Shown piece by piece: positions 1-7,557 of a stretch of 30,465 bases of DNA. Positions within the stretch are counted from its first letter, which is position 1, and each line of letters begins with the position of its first letter. The notes beneath the pieces are model-generated. The model was given only the letters and a program-made list of their open reading frames with translations, did no database searches and was not told the origin of the DNA. The stretch is from an uncultured Prevotella sp. (GTDB taxonomy: Bacteria; Bacteroidota; Bacteroidia; Bacteroidales; Bacteroidaceae), in assembly GCA_934256705.1 (NCBI GenBank), contig CAKQPF010000044.1:1-30465 (forward strand), read 5' to 3'. The position numbers were made by a program, and so were the translations under genes.

Positions 1-50
1 TGTAACGCCCTGCTGGGAACTTTGCTATTTGCTGATTTCTTTGCCTTCAT
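1..50 (-). CDS. Possible 5' end of a leftward gene running off the window edge
   Basis: Reading leftward from an ATG at 50 gives an open frame to the edge beginning MKAKKSANSKVPSRAL, a short basic stretch that I cannot assign. It is supported only by a good minus-strand -7 element (TACCTTTG) at 66-59. If that promoter is used, transcription would begin only a few bases before this ATG, so the mRNA would be almost leaderless; the true start may instead lie beyond the edge. The gene would be divergent from typA. Too little is visible to name it. Confidence 0.3.
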   Translation of the reverse strand, partial: MKAKKSANSKVPSRAL

Positions 51-58
51 TTCACCTA

Positions 59-66
59 CAAAGGTA
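59..66 (-). promoter_or_regulatory. Bacteroidota -7 promoter element, leftward
   Basis: CAAAGGTA on the plus strand reads TACCTTTG on the minus strand, an exact match to TANNTTTG. A TTG lies 18 bases upstream at 87-85 as a possible -33 element. It points off the left edge. Confidence 0.5.
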
Positions 67-415
67 CAAAAAAAAACAAATATGCAAGTAAAATAATGTT
101 TATTTTCCTGATATTCAACAGCTTTTATGAGCGTCAGATGCGAAGTGATAATTGAACGTTAAGCTGCTATCGTTTCGTCATAATATGAGTACGGCAAACC
201 TACCTGAGTAGTTACAAAAAGTATTAACAACCGTTAAAAACGAGCAAAAAAGGGCTTATACAGCGTCTGAAAGCATTGGTTTCATGTGTCAGTTTCGCAT
301 CTGGAACGCATTCCTGTGAATACTATAAGGAAAGGGAAAAGACAGGTCTTGTGCCTGATTGTATGTCATTGCCTTCATTTTTCCATTCATTCATCTGCAT
401 TTTTCATTTCATTTA
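67..415. other. Intergenic stretch upstream of typA, no gene seen
   Basis: This A/T-rich stretch separates the leftward promoter at 59-66 from the typA promoter at 416-447. An open frame at 276-503 runs through it, but it crosses the typA promoter and shows no recognisable protein features, so it is not called. I see no RNA gene or strong hairpin. Confidence 0.5.
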
Positions 416-447
416 TTTGCCTATCTCACAGAAAAATAGTACCTTTG
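416..447 (+). promoter_or_regulatory. typA promoter (-33 TTTG, -7 TACCTTTG)
   Basis: TTTG at 416-419 and TACCTTTG at 440-447 are separated by 20 bases, which fits the Bacteroidota primary sigma factor consensus. The predicted start of transcription near 452 gives a leader of about 65 bases before the typA ATG at 518. Confidence 0.8.
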
Positions 448-517
448 CATCCGCTTTTATAAATAAGGTGGGAAATGACATTGCCATCACAACAAAAGCA
501 TAAATATCAAAATTATT

Positions 518-2320
518 ATGCAGGATATTAGAAACATCGCCATCATCGCCCATGTTGACCACGGAAAGACTACTCTGGTCGATAAGATGATGCTTGCCGG
601 AAAACTTTTCCGTGAAGGTCAGAACAACTCAGACCAAGTACTTGATGCCAACGACCTTGAGCGTGAGCGTGGCATAACCATTCTCTCCAAGAATGTATCT
701 ATCAACTGGAAAGGTACAAAAATCAATATCATAGATACTCCGGGACACTCTGACTTCGGTGGTGAAGTGGAGCGTGTCCTCAATATGGCTGACGGATGTA
801 TCCTCCTTGTCGATGCCTTTGAGGGCCCTATGCCTCAGACACGTTTCGTGCTTCAGAAGGCCCTTCAGATAGGATTGAAGCCTATCGTGGTGGTAAACAA
901 GGTGGATAAGCCTAACTGTCGTCCGGAAGAGGTGTATGAAATGGTCTTCGACCTCATGTTCTCTCTCAATGCCACCGAGGACCAGCTGGACTTCCCAGTG
1001 GTATATGGCTCTGCAAAGAACGGCTGGATGGCTGAGGATTACAATGCTCCTACTGACAATATCGACTATCTTCTCGACAAGATTGTGGAGGTAATCCCGG
1101 CTCCTGAGTATCTGGAGGGCACCCCTCAGATGCTTATCACGTCTCTGGACTATAGTTCCTACACCGGTCGTATCGCCGTAGGACGTATCCATCGCGGCGT
1201 GTTGAAGGAGGGAATGAACGTGACCATCGCGCATCGTGACGGCGTTATGGAGAAGACAAAGATCAAAGAGGTGCACACTTTCGACGGTATGGGCCACAAG
1301 AAGGTGGCTGAAGTGAAAAGTGGTGATATCTGTGCTATCATCGGACTGGACAAGTTTGAGATTGGTGACACCATCTGTGACTATGAAAACCCAGAACCGC
1401 TGCCTCCAATCGCCATTGATGAGCCTACAATGTCTATGCTCTTTACCATCAATGACTCTCCTTTCTTTGGCAAAGAGGGTAAGTTTGTCACTTCCCGTCA
1501 TATAAATGAACGCCTCCAGAAGGAGTTGGAGAAGAATCTTGCACTGCGTGTAGAGCCATTCGAGGATGCCACAGACCGCTGGGTTGTGTCAGGTAGAGGC
1601 GTGCTTCATCTCTCTGTATTGATTGAGACAATGCGTCGTGAGGGTTACGAGCTCCAAGTAGGTCAGCCTACTGTAATCTATAAAGAGATTGACGGAGTGA
1701 AGTGTGAGCCTATCGAGGAGCTTACTATCAATGTGCCAGAGGAATTCTCCAGCAAGATGATTGATATGGTGACACGCCGTAAGGGCGAGATGACAAGTAT
1801 GGAAAGCCAGGGCGATCGCGTGAATATCGAGTTTGATATTCCTTCCCGCGGTATCATGGGACTCCGTACCAACGTGCTCACTGCATCCCAGGGTGAGGCT
1901 ATCATGGCGCATCGCTTCAAGGAATACCAGCCTTATAAGGGCGACATCACCCGCCGTACCAACGGTTCGATGATAGCCCTTGAGACCGGAAATGCCTTTG
2001 CTTACTCCATCGACAAACTGCAGGACCGCGGCAAGTTCTTCATCGAACCAGGTGAAGATGTCTATGGCGGACAAGTAGTAGGCGAGCATGTGCACGAGAA
2101 TGACCTCGTGGTCAATGTGACAAAGGCAAAGCAGCTCACCAATGTCCGTGCTTCAGGTACTGACGACAAGGCTCGCATCATCCCTCGCACGGTGCTCTCT
2201 CTCGAAGAGTGTCTGGAGTATATCAAGTCTGATGAACTTGTGGAAGTGACTCCTAAGTCAATGCGTATCCGCAAGGCTATCCTTGATCATCTGGAGCGCA
2301 AGCGTGCTAATCGCGAGTAA
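518..2320 (+). CDS. typA: Ribosome-associated translational GTPase TypA/BipA
   Basis: This is a 600-residue GTPase of the TypA/BipA family, which binds the ribosome and supports 50S assembly and growth under stress. The G domain is clear: P-loop AHVDHGKTT at residues 11-19, the RGITI switch I motif at 51-55, DTPGH at 73-77 and NKVD at 127-130. The EF-Tu-like domain II, the EF-G-like domains and the family-specific C-terminal domain follow, including the GIMGLR region near residue 447. The length is normal for the family. The ATG at 518 is preceded by a consensus promoter at 416-447 and the start MQDIRNIAIIAHVDHGK is the expected one. The gene is monocistronic and converges on rhaM. Confidence 0.98.
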   Translation: MQDIRNIAIIAHVDHGKTTLVDKMMLAGKLFREGQNNSDQVLDANDLERERGITILSKNVSINWKGTKINIIDTPGHSDFGGEVERVLNMADGCILLVDAFEGPMPQTRFVLQKALQIGLKPIVVVNKVDKPNCRPEEVYEMVFDLMFSLNATEDQLDFPVVYGSAKNGWMAEDYNAPTDNIDYLLDKIVEVIPAPEYLEGTPQMLITSLDYSSYTGRIAVGRIHRGVLKEGMNVTIAHRDGVMEKTKIKEVHTFDGMGHKKVAEVKSGDICAIIGLDKFEIGDTICDYENPEPLPPIAIDEPTMSMLFTINDSPFFGKEGKFVTSRHINERLQKELEKNLALRVEPFEDATDRWVVSGRGVLHLSVLIETMRREGYELQVGQPTVIYKEIDGVKCEPIEELTINVPEEFSSKMIDMVTRRKGEMTSMESQGDRVNIEFDIPSRGIMGLRTNVLTASQGEAIMAHRFKEYQPYKGDITRRTNGSMIALETGNAFAYSIDKLQDRGKFFIEPGEDVYGGQVVGEHVHENDLVVNVTKAKQLTNVRASGTDDKARIIPRTVLSLEECLEYIKSDELVEVTPKSMRIRKAILDHLERKRANRE

Positions 2321-2327
2321 GTTTCCT

Positions 2328-2362
2328 GAATGAAGAATGTAGAATGAAGAATGAAGAATTCG
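2328..2362. repeat. Heptamer array, unit GAATGAA
   Basis: Four near-identical 7-base units (GAATGAA, GAATGTA, GAATGAA, GAATGAA) are followed by a degenerate fifth, GAATTCG. The array begins eight bases after the typA stop and runs into the left arm of the hairpin at 2350-2421. A closely similar array starts at 2876 on the other side of rhaM. Confidence 0.85.
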
Positions 2363-2421
2363 AGTTAGTTTCTTCGCTTGTGAAAGACAAGCCGGAGAAT
2401 ACTTAACTCGAATTCTTCATT
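2350..2421. terminator. Long hairpin between convergent typA and rhaM
   Basis: The arms are 2350-2369 and 2401-2421. They are complementary over 20 bases with one bulged base, and each contains the core GAATTCGAGTTA or its complement. A smaller GCTTGT/ACAAGC stem sits inside the loop. The right arm ends in a T-rich run (CATTTTTATTT), so on the plus strand this looks like a Rho-independent terminator for typA. Function is inferred from structure and position. Confidence 0.6.
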
Positions 2422-2490
2422 TTTATTTATTTACAAGTTGCATCAGTGCGGTTGTTCACTTTTCACTTTTCACAAAAAGAGTGTAATATC

Positions 2491-2525
2491 CATTCTTCAT
2501 TCTTCACTCTTCACTCTTCATTTTT
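2491..2525. repeat. Heptamer array, unit CATTCTT/CACTCTT, overlapping the rhaM stop
   Basis: Five exact 7-base steps are visible: CATTCTT twice, CACTCTT twice, then CATTTTT. On the minus strand the unit reads AAGAATG/AAGAGTG, the same family as the arrays at 2328 and 2876. The last unit overlaps the rhaM stop codon at 2524-2526. Confidence 0.85.
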
Positions 2526-2847
2526 AATCAAGGTGGAACACTTCCTTGATAGGAATGGTGACAGGGGAGTTGTCTTTAGGGTTTACCTCCATGATGTCAG
2601 CCATCATGTCCCACCATTTCTGCGTGATAGGGTCGATGCCATTCGATGTGTCCTGTGAGTTTCCATCGCCGGAGCACTCCTGATAGCCGAAGAGGATATT
2701 GGTGTCTTTGTCCCAATAGATGGAATAATTGCTTACTCCGCTGTCCTTTATCATCTTCACCAGTTCGGGCCAGATAGCGGCATGGCGCTTCTGATACTCT
2801 TCCTCACAGCCCGGTTTGAGGAACATTTTGAATGCAAATCTTTTCAT
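2524..2847 (-). CDS. rhaM: L-rhamnose mutarotase
   Basis: This 107-residue protein matches the RhaM family (COG3254), which interconverts the alpha and beta anomers of L-rhamnose in the cytoplasm before isomerisation. The start MKRFAFKMFLKPG and the segment EEYQKRHAAIWPEL are family hallmarks, with Tyr18 and His22 at the positions used for catalysis in the E. coli enzyme. A WW pair lies at residues 78-79. No other rhamnose pathway gene (rhaA, rhaB, rhaD) is in the window; the nearest thematic partners are the GH105 and GH2 genes about 21 kb away. No consensus -7 element is seen just upstream. The gene is bracketed by direct copies of one repeat (2342-2379 and 2876-2915). Confidence 0.93.
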   Translation of the reverse strand: MKRFAFKMFLKPGCEEEYQKRHAAIWPELVKMIKDSGVSNYSIYWDKDTNILFGYQECSGDGNSQDTSNGIDPITQKWWDMMADIMEVNPKDNSPVTIPIKEVFHLD

Positions 2848-2875
2848 AGTCAGGTTTTTTGAAATGAATAATCAA

Positions 2876-2980
2876 GAATGAAGAATGAAGAATTCGAGTT
2901 GGTTTTCTTCGCTTTGGAAGAAAAACACAAGGTGAAAAATGTAATCTTCATTCTTCATTCTAAATTCTTCATTCTTCATT
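2876..2980. repeat. Heptamer array folding into a hairpin between dnaA and rhaM
   Basis: Two GAATGAA units at 2876-2889 run into GAATTCGAGTT. The 18 bases at 2877-2894 are perfectly complementary to 2963-2980, and a second complementary block lies at 2945-2959. In the leftward direction the structure sits just downstream of the dnaA stop and ahead of rhaM, so it may act as a terminator or processing site. The segment 2877-2915 is also a direct repeat of 2343-2379. Confidence 0.75.
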
Positions 2981-2987
2981 TTCCAAT

Positions 2988-4457
2988 TTATCTCGCAATA
3001 CCAAGACCGTCCTCCAGTTCGGAGATGATGTTGGAGAAGTCACGGTCTTTCTTCACTCTTTCATTGATTATCTGTATGGAATGTAGCACTGTGGAGTGGT
3101 CTCTGCCGCCCATACAGCGCCCGATGCGTGAAGCCGGCATTCGTATGTGCTTGTCAGCGAAATACATTATTATCTGTCGTGGCAGCACAATCTCTCGTTT
3201 TCGGGTCTTGCCCTTTACGGCTTGCTCGGTGATCTCATAGTGATTGCATACGCATTGGATGATGTCGTCGAGCGTAAGAACCTGTTCATTGATTTTGACA
3301 GCACGCTTTACCACTCGCTCCACGAAGCGCATGTCTATGTTGCAGTTATATACCACACTGTAAGCCATCAGCGAATTGATGACGCCTTGCAGGTCGCGCA
3401 CGCTGCCGTTGGTGTTCTCAGCGATGTATCTCACCACGTTTTCCGGTATGTCGAGACCGTCTCTCTGGATTTTTCTCATGAGGATGTCGATGCAGAGCTG
3501 CACGTTAGGCTTCTCCAGTTCAGCCACGAGACCGCATGAGAATCGGCTTATCAGGCGGTCCATCATGCCCTGCAGCTGTGCCGGCACGCGGTCGCTGATG
3601 AGGATGATGCGCTTGGAGTTGCGGAAGAGGTGGTTGAAGATGTGGAAGAATGTCTCCTGTGTCTTTGGAGAAGAAGTCCATTCCTGCACGTCATCGACGA
3701 TAAGCATGTCCACAGTCTGATAGAATGCGATGAAATCATTTATCTTACCCTTGAGCTGGGCATTGACAAACTGCACCTGGAATGTCCTTGCGCTGACGTA
3801 GAGCACACGCTTTTGTGGGTACATCTCCTTGCATCTCACGCCTATTGCATTGACGAGATGGGTCTTTCCGCATCCAGATGGTCCGAAGACGAAGAATGGA
3901 TTGAACTTTGTGCCCTGTGGATGTTCGGCTATGCTGAGGCCTACTGACCGGCAGAGCTTGTTGGATTTTCCCTCTACATAGTTGCTGAATGTCTGTCGGA
4001 AATTGAGCTGTGAGTCTATTTCCGGCAGATGAGTGGTGGGTGCCGAGCCCGGTGCCACCATCAGTTTGTTGTCATTTCTCGAAACGGCAGCCTTTGCAAT
4101 GCCGTCCGGACTCTCTGTATCTACTGCTCCTTCCACTCTCAAGCCATATCCCTTAGGGGTACGCTTCGCCTTGCTCTCAGTCATTTCCCCATTGACAGGC
4201 TTGTTTACCACGGTGATATGCCATGATAATCTTATTCTGCCAAAGGTGTTGCTGATGGCGATGCGCAGGTGATCGATGTAGTTTTTCTCGATGTGTTGGC
4301 TGATGTAATCGCTTGGCACCTGCAGTGTAAGCACATTGGTGGCAGGAGCGAACGATTCAAATTCTACATTGGAAAACCACTTCTCGTATTCACCCTCTTC
4401 TATGTTGGCCTTGAAATAGTTCTGGCAAGCAGCCCATAGGGCGCGAGAGTTTTGCAT
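2988..4457 (-). CDS. dnaA: Chromosomal replication initiator DnaA
   Basis: DnaA binds origin DnaA boxes and opens the origin. From the chosen ATG at 4457 the protein has 489 residues. Domain I starts with MQNSRALWAACQNYF, as in Bacteroidota DnaA. A low-complexity linker spans roughly residues 85-145. The AAA+ domain has Walker A GPSGCGKTH at about 192-200 and Walker B LIVDDVQ at about 252-258. Domain IV ends with the DnaA signature GGRDHSTVLHS at about 450. A longer frame opens at 4514, but its 19 extra residues have no family match and run into the intergenic repeat region; an AAGAAGAAAG purine run precedes the 4457 ATG. dnaN, recF and clear DnaA boxes are absent here, so the origin is not necessarily at this locus. 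Confidence 0.96.
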   Translation of the reverse strand: MQNSRALWAACQNYFKANIEEGEYEKWFSNVEFESFAPATNVLTLQVPSDYISQHIEKNYIDHLRIAISNTFGRIRLSWHITVVNKPVNGEMTESKAKRTPKGYGLRVEGAVDTESPDGIAKAAVSRNDNKLMVAPGSAPTTHLPEIDSQLNFRQTFSNYVEGKSNKLCRSVGLSIAEHPQGTKFNPFFVFGPSGCGKTHLVNAIGVRCKEMYPQKRVLYVSARTFQVQFVNAQLKGKINDFIAFYQTVDMLIVDDVQEWTSSPKTQETFFHIFNHLFRNSKRIILISDRVPAQLQGMMDRLISRFSCGLVAELEKPNVQLCIDILMRKIQRDGLDIPENVVRYIAENTNGSVRDLQGVINSLMAYSVVYNCNIDMRFVERVVKRAVKINEQVLTLDDIIQCVCNHYEITEQAVKGKTRKREIVLPRQIIMYFADKHIRMPASRIGRCMGGRDHSTVLHSIQIINERVKKDRDFSNIISELEDGLGIAR

Positions 4458-4823
4458 TTCTTTCTTCTTGTGGGTTTGGAGTTTGGGATGGATTGGCTTT
4501 GCGATGGCTGGCATATTGCGTTGCTGCCGTCAGCCTGCAGTGATGTGATAAGGTAATTACTGGAATTTCGCAAGTGGACCAAGACGGGCTGACAGCCCAC
4601 CAGCTCATAGCCCAGGGCAACACCCTGGGGATGCAGTGAATGATGCAAACGCCCTGTAAGGGCAAAAGCATCATGGTAAATGCTTCGTCATTCCTGCTTT
4701 TGCCCTTGCAGGGCGCTGCTCTTCAGCTTGTTATACCCAGGGTGTTACCCAGGGCTATGTGCTCAATGCCCTTGCAGGGCGCTTGTTGAGCTTGCGGAAA
4801 TTGAATAATTATATTCCCGGAAA
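4458..4823. repeat. 366-bp repeat-filled gap upstream of dnaA
   Basis: There is no credible gene here. The gap holds a set of GC-rich palindromes: CCCAGGG...CCCTGGG near 4613-4632, a copy of the type GCCCTGTAAGGGC at 4651-4663, an inverted copy GCCCTTGCAGGGC at 4702-4714, CCCAGGGTGTTACCCAGGG near 4737-4755, and another GCCCTTGCAGGGC near 4770. The arms 4650-4670 and 4695-4715 match as inverted repeats at 20 of 21 bases. I searched by eye for TTATNCACA boxes and found none. Confidence 0.8.
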
Positions 4824-5726
4824 TTATTTGTCTTTCTTTCCGAAAATAGAGAAGTGTACGTATCTCTTAGGGTGGGCCTTGAGGTCAGTCAGCAGTGAAT
4901 CTGCTGATGCCATGGTGGAGGTCATGTTGTTGTAGAGCCCTGGATCATGGAGGAGGAGCCCGATGGAGCCTTCCTTGCTGTTGAGAGTGTTGGTGAGATT
5001 CTCCACATTAGCCAGTGTGGCATCCACCTTTGCCATTGTTCCAGCCACGTCGATAGCGGCGAGATTGCTGCTTACGGTCTCTGCATTTGTCATTACGCGG
5101 TCGGTCTTTGTCAGTATTCCCGGCACCTTCCTGTTGAGGTCAGCCATCATGGTGTTGATGCTCTGTGTGGTCACTGTGAGGTTCTGGGATATGGTCTCTG
5201 CATTATGCAGTGTGGCTGCGATGGCAGGGTCTGCGAGCAATGCGTTGAGCGAAGCGAGGATGCTGTCGAGCTTCGGTAGCATCTTCTCGACGGCAGGAAT
5301 CATATCCTTGAGGTCATCCACTGCGCCATGAGCTATGTCGCCCATGATGGTCTCGCCCGGATTGACATGCTCGCGAGGGTTGTTTGCGAGGAGGAGGTTG
5401 ACCTGTGTGTTGCCCATGAGGTCGGAAGCGATCTCTGCTGTCGTGCCGCGAGGGATGCGCAGATTGTCGTCTATCTCTGCTGTCACGATGATATTGCCCT
5501 GCTTGTCGTAGTCGTAGCTGATGGCTGTCACTGTGCCTACGCGGTAACCGTCAGCGTATATCGGGCATGAGCCAGAGAGTCCGTTGACATTGGAGAAGGC
5601 TATCTTGTAGGCGTGTCCGTCGGAGAAGATGGACAGTCCTTTGAGGAAATTGAGTCCAAAGAACAATAATACTACGCCTGCTATGGCTACTAATGCTATC
5701 TTTACCTCTTTTGTGAAATACTTCAT
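4824..5726 (-). CDS. MCE/MlaD-family lipid transport protein
   Basis: The 300-residue protein has one N-terminal membrane anchor (about residues 9-28, with IALVAIAGVVLLFFGLNFL) followed by an MCE/MlaD domain (about 35-115, with the pattern VNGLSGSCPIYADGYRVGTVTAI). MlaD-type proteins form periplasmic rings that carry phospholipids between the inner and outer membranes. Residues 120-270 are helical and rich in N, T and A with recurring NAETxSxNL-like phrases, as expected for the C-terminal helical part of single-MCE proteins. The partner genes mlaE and mlaF are not present here. The gene lies downstream of the amidase on the same strand, with a REP-like hairpin in the 95-bp gap, so co-transcription is plausible. 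Confidence 0.88.
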   Translation of the reverse strand: MKYFTKEVKIALVAIAGVVLLFFGLNFLKGLSIFSDGHAYKIAFSNVNGLSGSCPIYADGYRVGTVTAISYDYDKQGNIIVTAEIDDNLRIPRGTTAEIASDLMGNTQVNLLLANNPREHVNPGETIMGDIAHGAVDDLKDMIPAVEKMLPKLDSILASLNALLADPAIAATLHNAETISQNLTVTTQSINTMMADLNRKVPGILTKTDRVMTNAETVSSNLAAIDVAGTMAKVDATLANVENLTNTLNSKEGSIGLLLHDPGLYNNMTSTMASADSLLTDLKAHPKRYVHFSIFGKKDK

Positions 5727-5765
5727 TGTTGTGATGGGTTTTTGTTTCTTGTTGAATCTTGGGGG

Positions 5766-5804
5766 ATATCGGGCGGTAACGCGCCCGACACAGTGGCGGA
5801 CTGC
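5766..5804. repeat. REP-like hairpin, copy 1 (GTAACG-loop family)
   Basis: The stem TCGGGCG (5768-5774) pairs with CGCCCGA (5781-5787) around the loop GTAACG, and is followed by CACAGTGGCGGACTG. Two further full copies with the same loop and tail but different stem bases lie at 20573-20606 and 20683-20714. It occupies the gap between the amidase stop and the start of the MlaD gene. Confidence 0.85.
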
Positions 5805-5821
5805 TGAGATAATTCGGGGGC

Positions 5822-7093
5822 TTAGCGCTTGTTGGCGCGGTATTCCCTTATGGCATCGGCGGTGGCGATCTTCTCTCCGTTCTTGAAGGCTACGATGAAT
5901 GAGCCCGGGAATTTGTCGCCCACGGACTTCTTCAGACGCAGGATCTCGTTGTAATCGGTGGTGGAACCGATGGTGTATTTCAGCATATTGCCGTCCTTGT
6001 AGTAGTCGGCTTTCTCGCCTTTGAAGCGTGAGTCGCTGTCTTTCAGCACTTTGTCAGAGATGAATATCTGAATCTTGAACACCGGAGCGCTGTCTGTTTC
6101 TGCTGCAGTGGCGGTCTTGTCGCTCTCCTTGCTTCTGCTGCGTGAGGTCCTGTCGCGTGTGGATCTGCTTTCCGCATTGGCCTGTTTCTGCGGTTTCGCC
6201 TCCTGGCTGTTGCCTGTATTGCGCACTTCCGTGAGCTTCTTGGTCACGGGTTTCTCTTCTTCCTGACTGCCGGCAGGTGTCGGTTGCATCACGTCGGAAG
6301 AGTGTTCGGTGACATAATCGGTGTCGCCGCCCGCGTTTTTCTGCTTGTATTTGATGAAAGCATTATATAGACCTTTGGCGATATTGTCGATGGTGGCGCT
6401 GTTGTTGAGGCTCTGTTCCTCGTCGGGAGTGGAGATAAAGCCCACCTCCACGAGGCAGCTCGGCATGGATGTCTCTCTGAGCACGAGGAATCCCGCCTGC
6501 TTCACGCCCTTGTTTTGCCTTTTGGCAAGCGAGCATACGTTGCTCTGCACGAGTTTTGCAAACTCCACACTCTTCGCCATGAAGTGGTCCTGCAGGAATT
6601 CGAAGATGATATAGCTCTCTGACGAGTTGGGGTCGAAGCCCTCATAATGCTGCTTGTAGTCCTTCTCCACGAGGATAACGGAGTTCTCTCGCTTTGCCAC
6701 ATCGAGGTTTTCGCTGGCACGGTGCATACCGAGCGTGTAGGTTTCGAATCCTCTTGCTATCTTCTTGTTAGGCAATGAGTTGGTGTGGATTGAGATGAAG
6801 AGGTCCGCTTTTGCCTTGTTTGCTATCTCGGCTCTGGTATGGAGCGGCACGAAGAAGTCTTTCTTTCTCGTATATATCACGCGCACATCGGGGCAGTTTC
6901 GCTCCACGTATCCTCCGAAAGCGAGTGCCGTGCGCAGGTTTATGTCCTTTTCCTTGGAGAAAGCGCCCAGCGCTCCGGCATCATGTCCGCCGTGTCCGGC
7001 ATCTATTACGAGTGTGAACTTGTCGGAGGCAGCCCATGAGAATGCTGTCCCTGCAAGGAATATGATGAGTGTGAGAACAAATCTGTTACGCAT
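5822..7093 (-). CDS. Secreted N-acetylmuramoyl-L-alanine amidase (Amidase_3)
   Basis: This 423-residue protein cleaves the amide bond between N-acetylmuramic acid and the peptide stem, splitting septal or old peptidoglycan. A signal peptide covers about residues 1-22. The Amidase_3 domain follows, with zinc-site residues His34 in DAGHGGHDAG, Glu48 and His103 in ISIHTNS, and the catalytic Glu216 in CLVEVGFIST. A low-complexity linker rich in K, S, T and R spans about 255-330. The C-terminal 90 residues (FKIQIFIS onward) resemble a SPOR-like fold, which would target the enzyme to septal glycan; this last point is inference. A -7 element (TAATTTTG) lies at 7122-7115, about 20 bases upstream of the ATG. 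An MCE gene follows it. Confidence 0.93.
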   Translation of the reverse strand: MRNRFVLTLIIFLAGTAFSWAASDKFTLVIDAGHGGHDAGALGAFSKEKDINLRTALAFGGYVERNCPDVRVIYTRKKDFFVPLHTRAEIANKAKADLFISIHTNSLPNKKIARGFETYTLGMHRASENLDVAKRENSVILVEKDYKQHYEGFDPNSSESYIIFEFLQDHFMAKSVEFAKLVQSNVCSLAKRQNKGVKQAGFLVLRETSMPSCLVEVGFISTPDEEQSLNNSATIDNIAKGLYNAFIKYKQKNAGGDTDYVTEHSSDVMQPTPAGSQEEEKPVTKKLTEVRNTGNSQEAKPQKQANAESRSTRDRTSRSRSKESDKTATAAETDSAPVFKIQIFISDKVLKDSDSRFKGEKADYYKDGNMLKYTIGSTTDYNEILRLKKSVGDKFPGSFIVAFKNGEKIATADAIREYRANKR

Positions 7094-7114
7094 GAGTAAG
7101 AGAGAAATATCTGC

Positions 7115-7122
7115 AAAATTAC
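7115..7122 (-). promoter_or_regulatory. -7 element for the amidase gene
   Basis: The minus strand reads TAATTTTG, matching TANNTTTG, about 20 bases before the amidase ATG at 7093. No clear -33 TTTG is visible upstream in the A-rich run. Confidence 0.6.
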
Positions 7123-7194
7123 ATAAAAAAAAAGAGATACGTATATATGCGCGTACCTATTTAGGATTTATTTACATTTTTAGAGCCTGGCAGT

Positions 7195-7557
7195 CTAAAA
7201 GCGGCAGCACAGTTCCACGCCGGCGCCATCCATGTCATAGGGCATCGGCGGTGCCACCTTCCTGACGTTGACGCGCACCATCGTGGTGGCAGGAAATAGG
7301 TCTTTCAGTCTTCTGATAATCCTTCCAGCCACATGCTCCACGAGTTTTGACGGCTTCTGCATCTCTTCCACCACTGTTTCAGCCACAGTGGCGTAGTTGA
7401 TGGTGTCGTCGAGGTTGTCCGTCCGGCAGGCATTCTCCAGCGGATATTCCAGCGTGACGCTGACGGTATAGTCGTTGCCCACCGTCTTTTCCTGCTCCAG
7501 CACTCCGTGGAATGCGTGCATTCGCAGCGAGTCGATGTAGATATTGCCTGTCATCAT
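7195..7557 (-). CDS. folB: Dihydroneopterin aldolase
   Basis: FolB converts 7,8-dihydroneopterin to 6-hydroxymethyl-dihydropterin plus glycolaldehyde in folate synthesis. The protein (119-120 residues) shows the family pattern: IYIDSLRMHAFHGVLEQEK at the start, the DDTINYATVAETV segment, and the K-P-S-K-L-V-E-H-V-A-G stretch with Glu and His near the pterin site, then VRVNVRKVAPPM. Two ATGs in a row (7557 and 7554) overlap the TGA of the upstream gene (7556-7554), so translation is probably coupled. An upstream extension to 7608 overlaps the preceding gene and has no family similarity, so it is rejected. Confidence 0.93.
   Translation of the reverse strand: MMTGNIYIDSLRMHAFHGVLEQEKTVGNDYTVSVTLEYPLENACRTDNLDDTINYATVAETVVEEMQKPSKLVEHVAGRIIRRLKDLFPATTMVRVNVRKVAPPMPYDMDGAGVELCCRF

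Noticed and set aside
276..503. 75-codon ORF upstream of typA
   Set aside because: It spans the typA promoter (416-447), has no family resemblance and an unnatural composition.
629..1501. Long antisense ORF (290 codons) inside typA
   Set aside because: It is the complementary-strand shadow of a well-supported GTPase gene and its translation is rich in His, Leu and Val with no domain.
4390..4674. Two overlapping leftward ORFs (94 and 82 codons) upstream of dnaA
   Set aside because: They are translations of the inverted-repeat region and overlap the dnaA start out of frame.
4458..4823. Replication origin next to dnaA
   Set aside because: No TTATNCACA-type DnaA boxes or AT-rich unwinding block were found by eye; the gap holds GC-rich palindromes instead, and dnaN/recF are absent.
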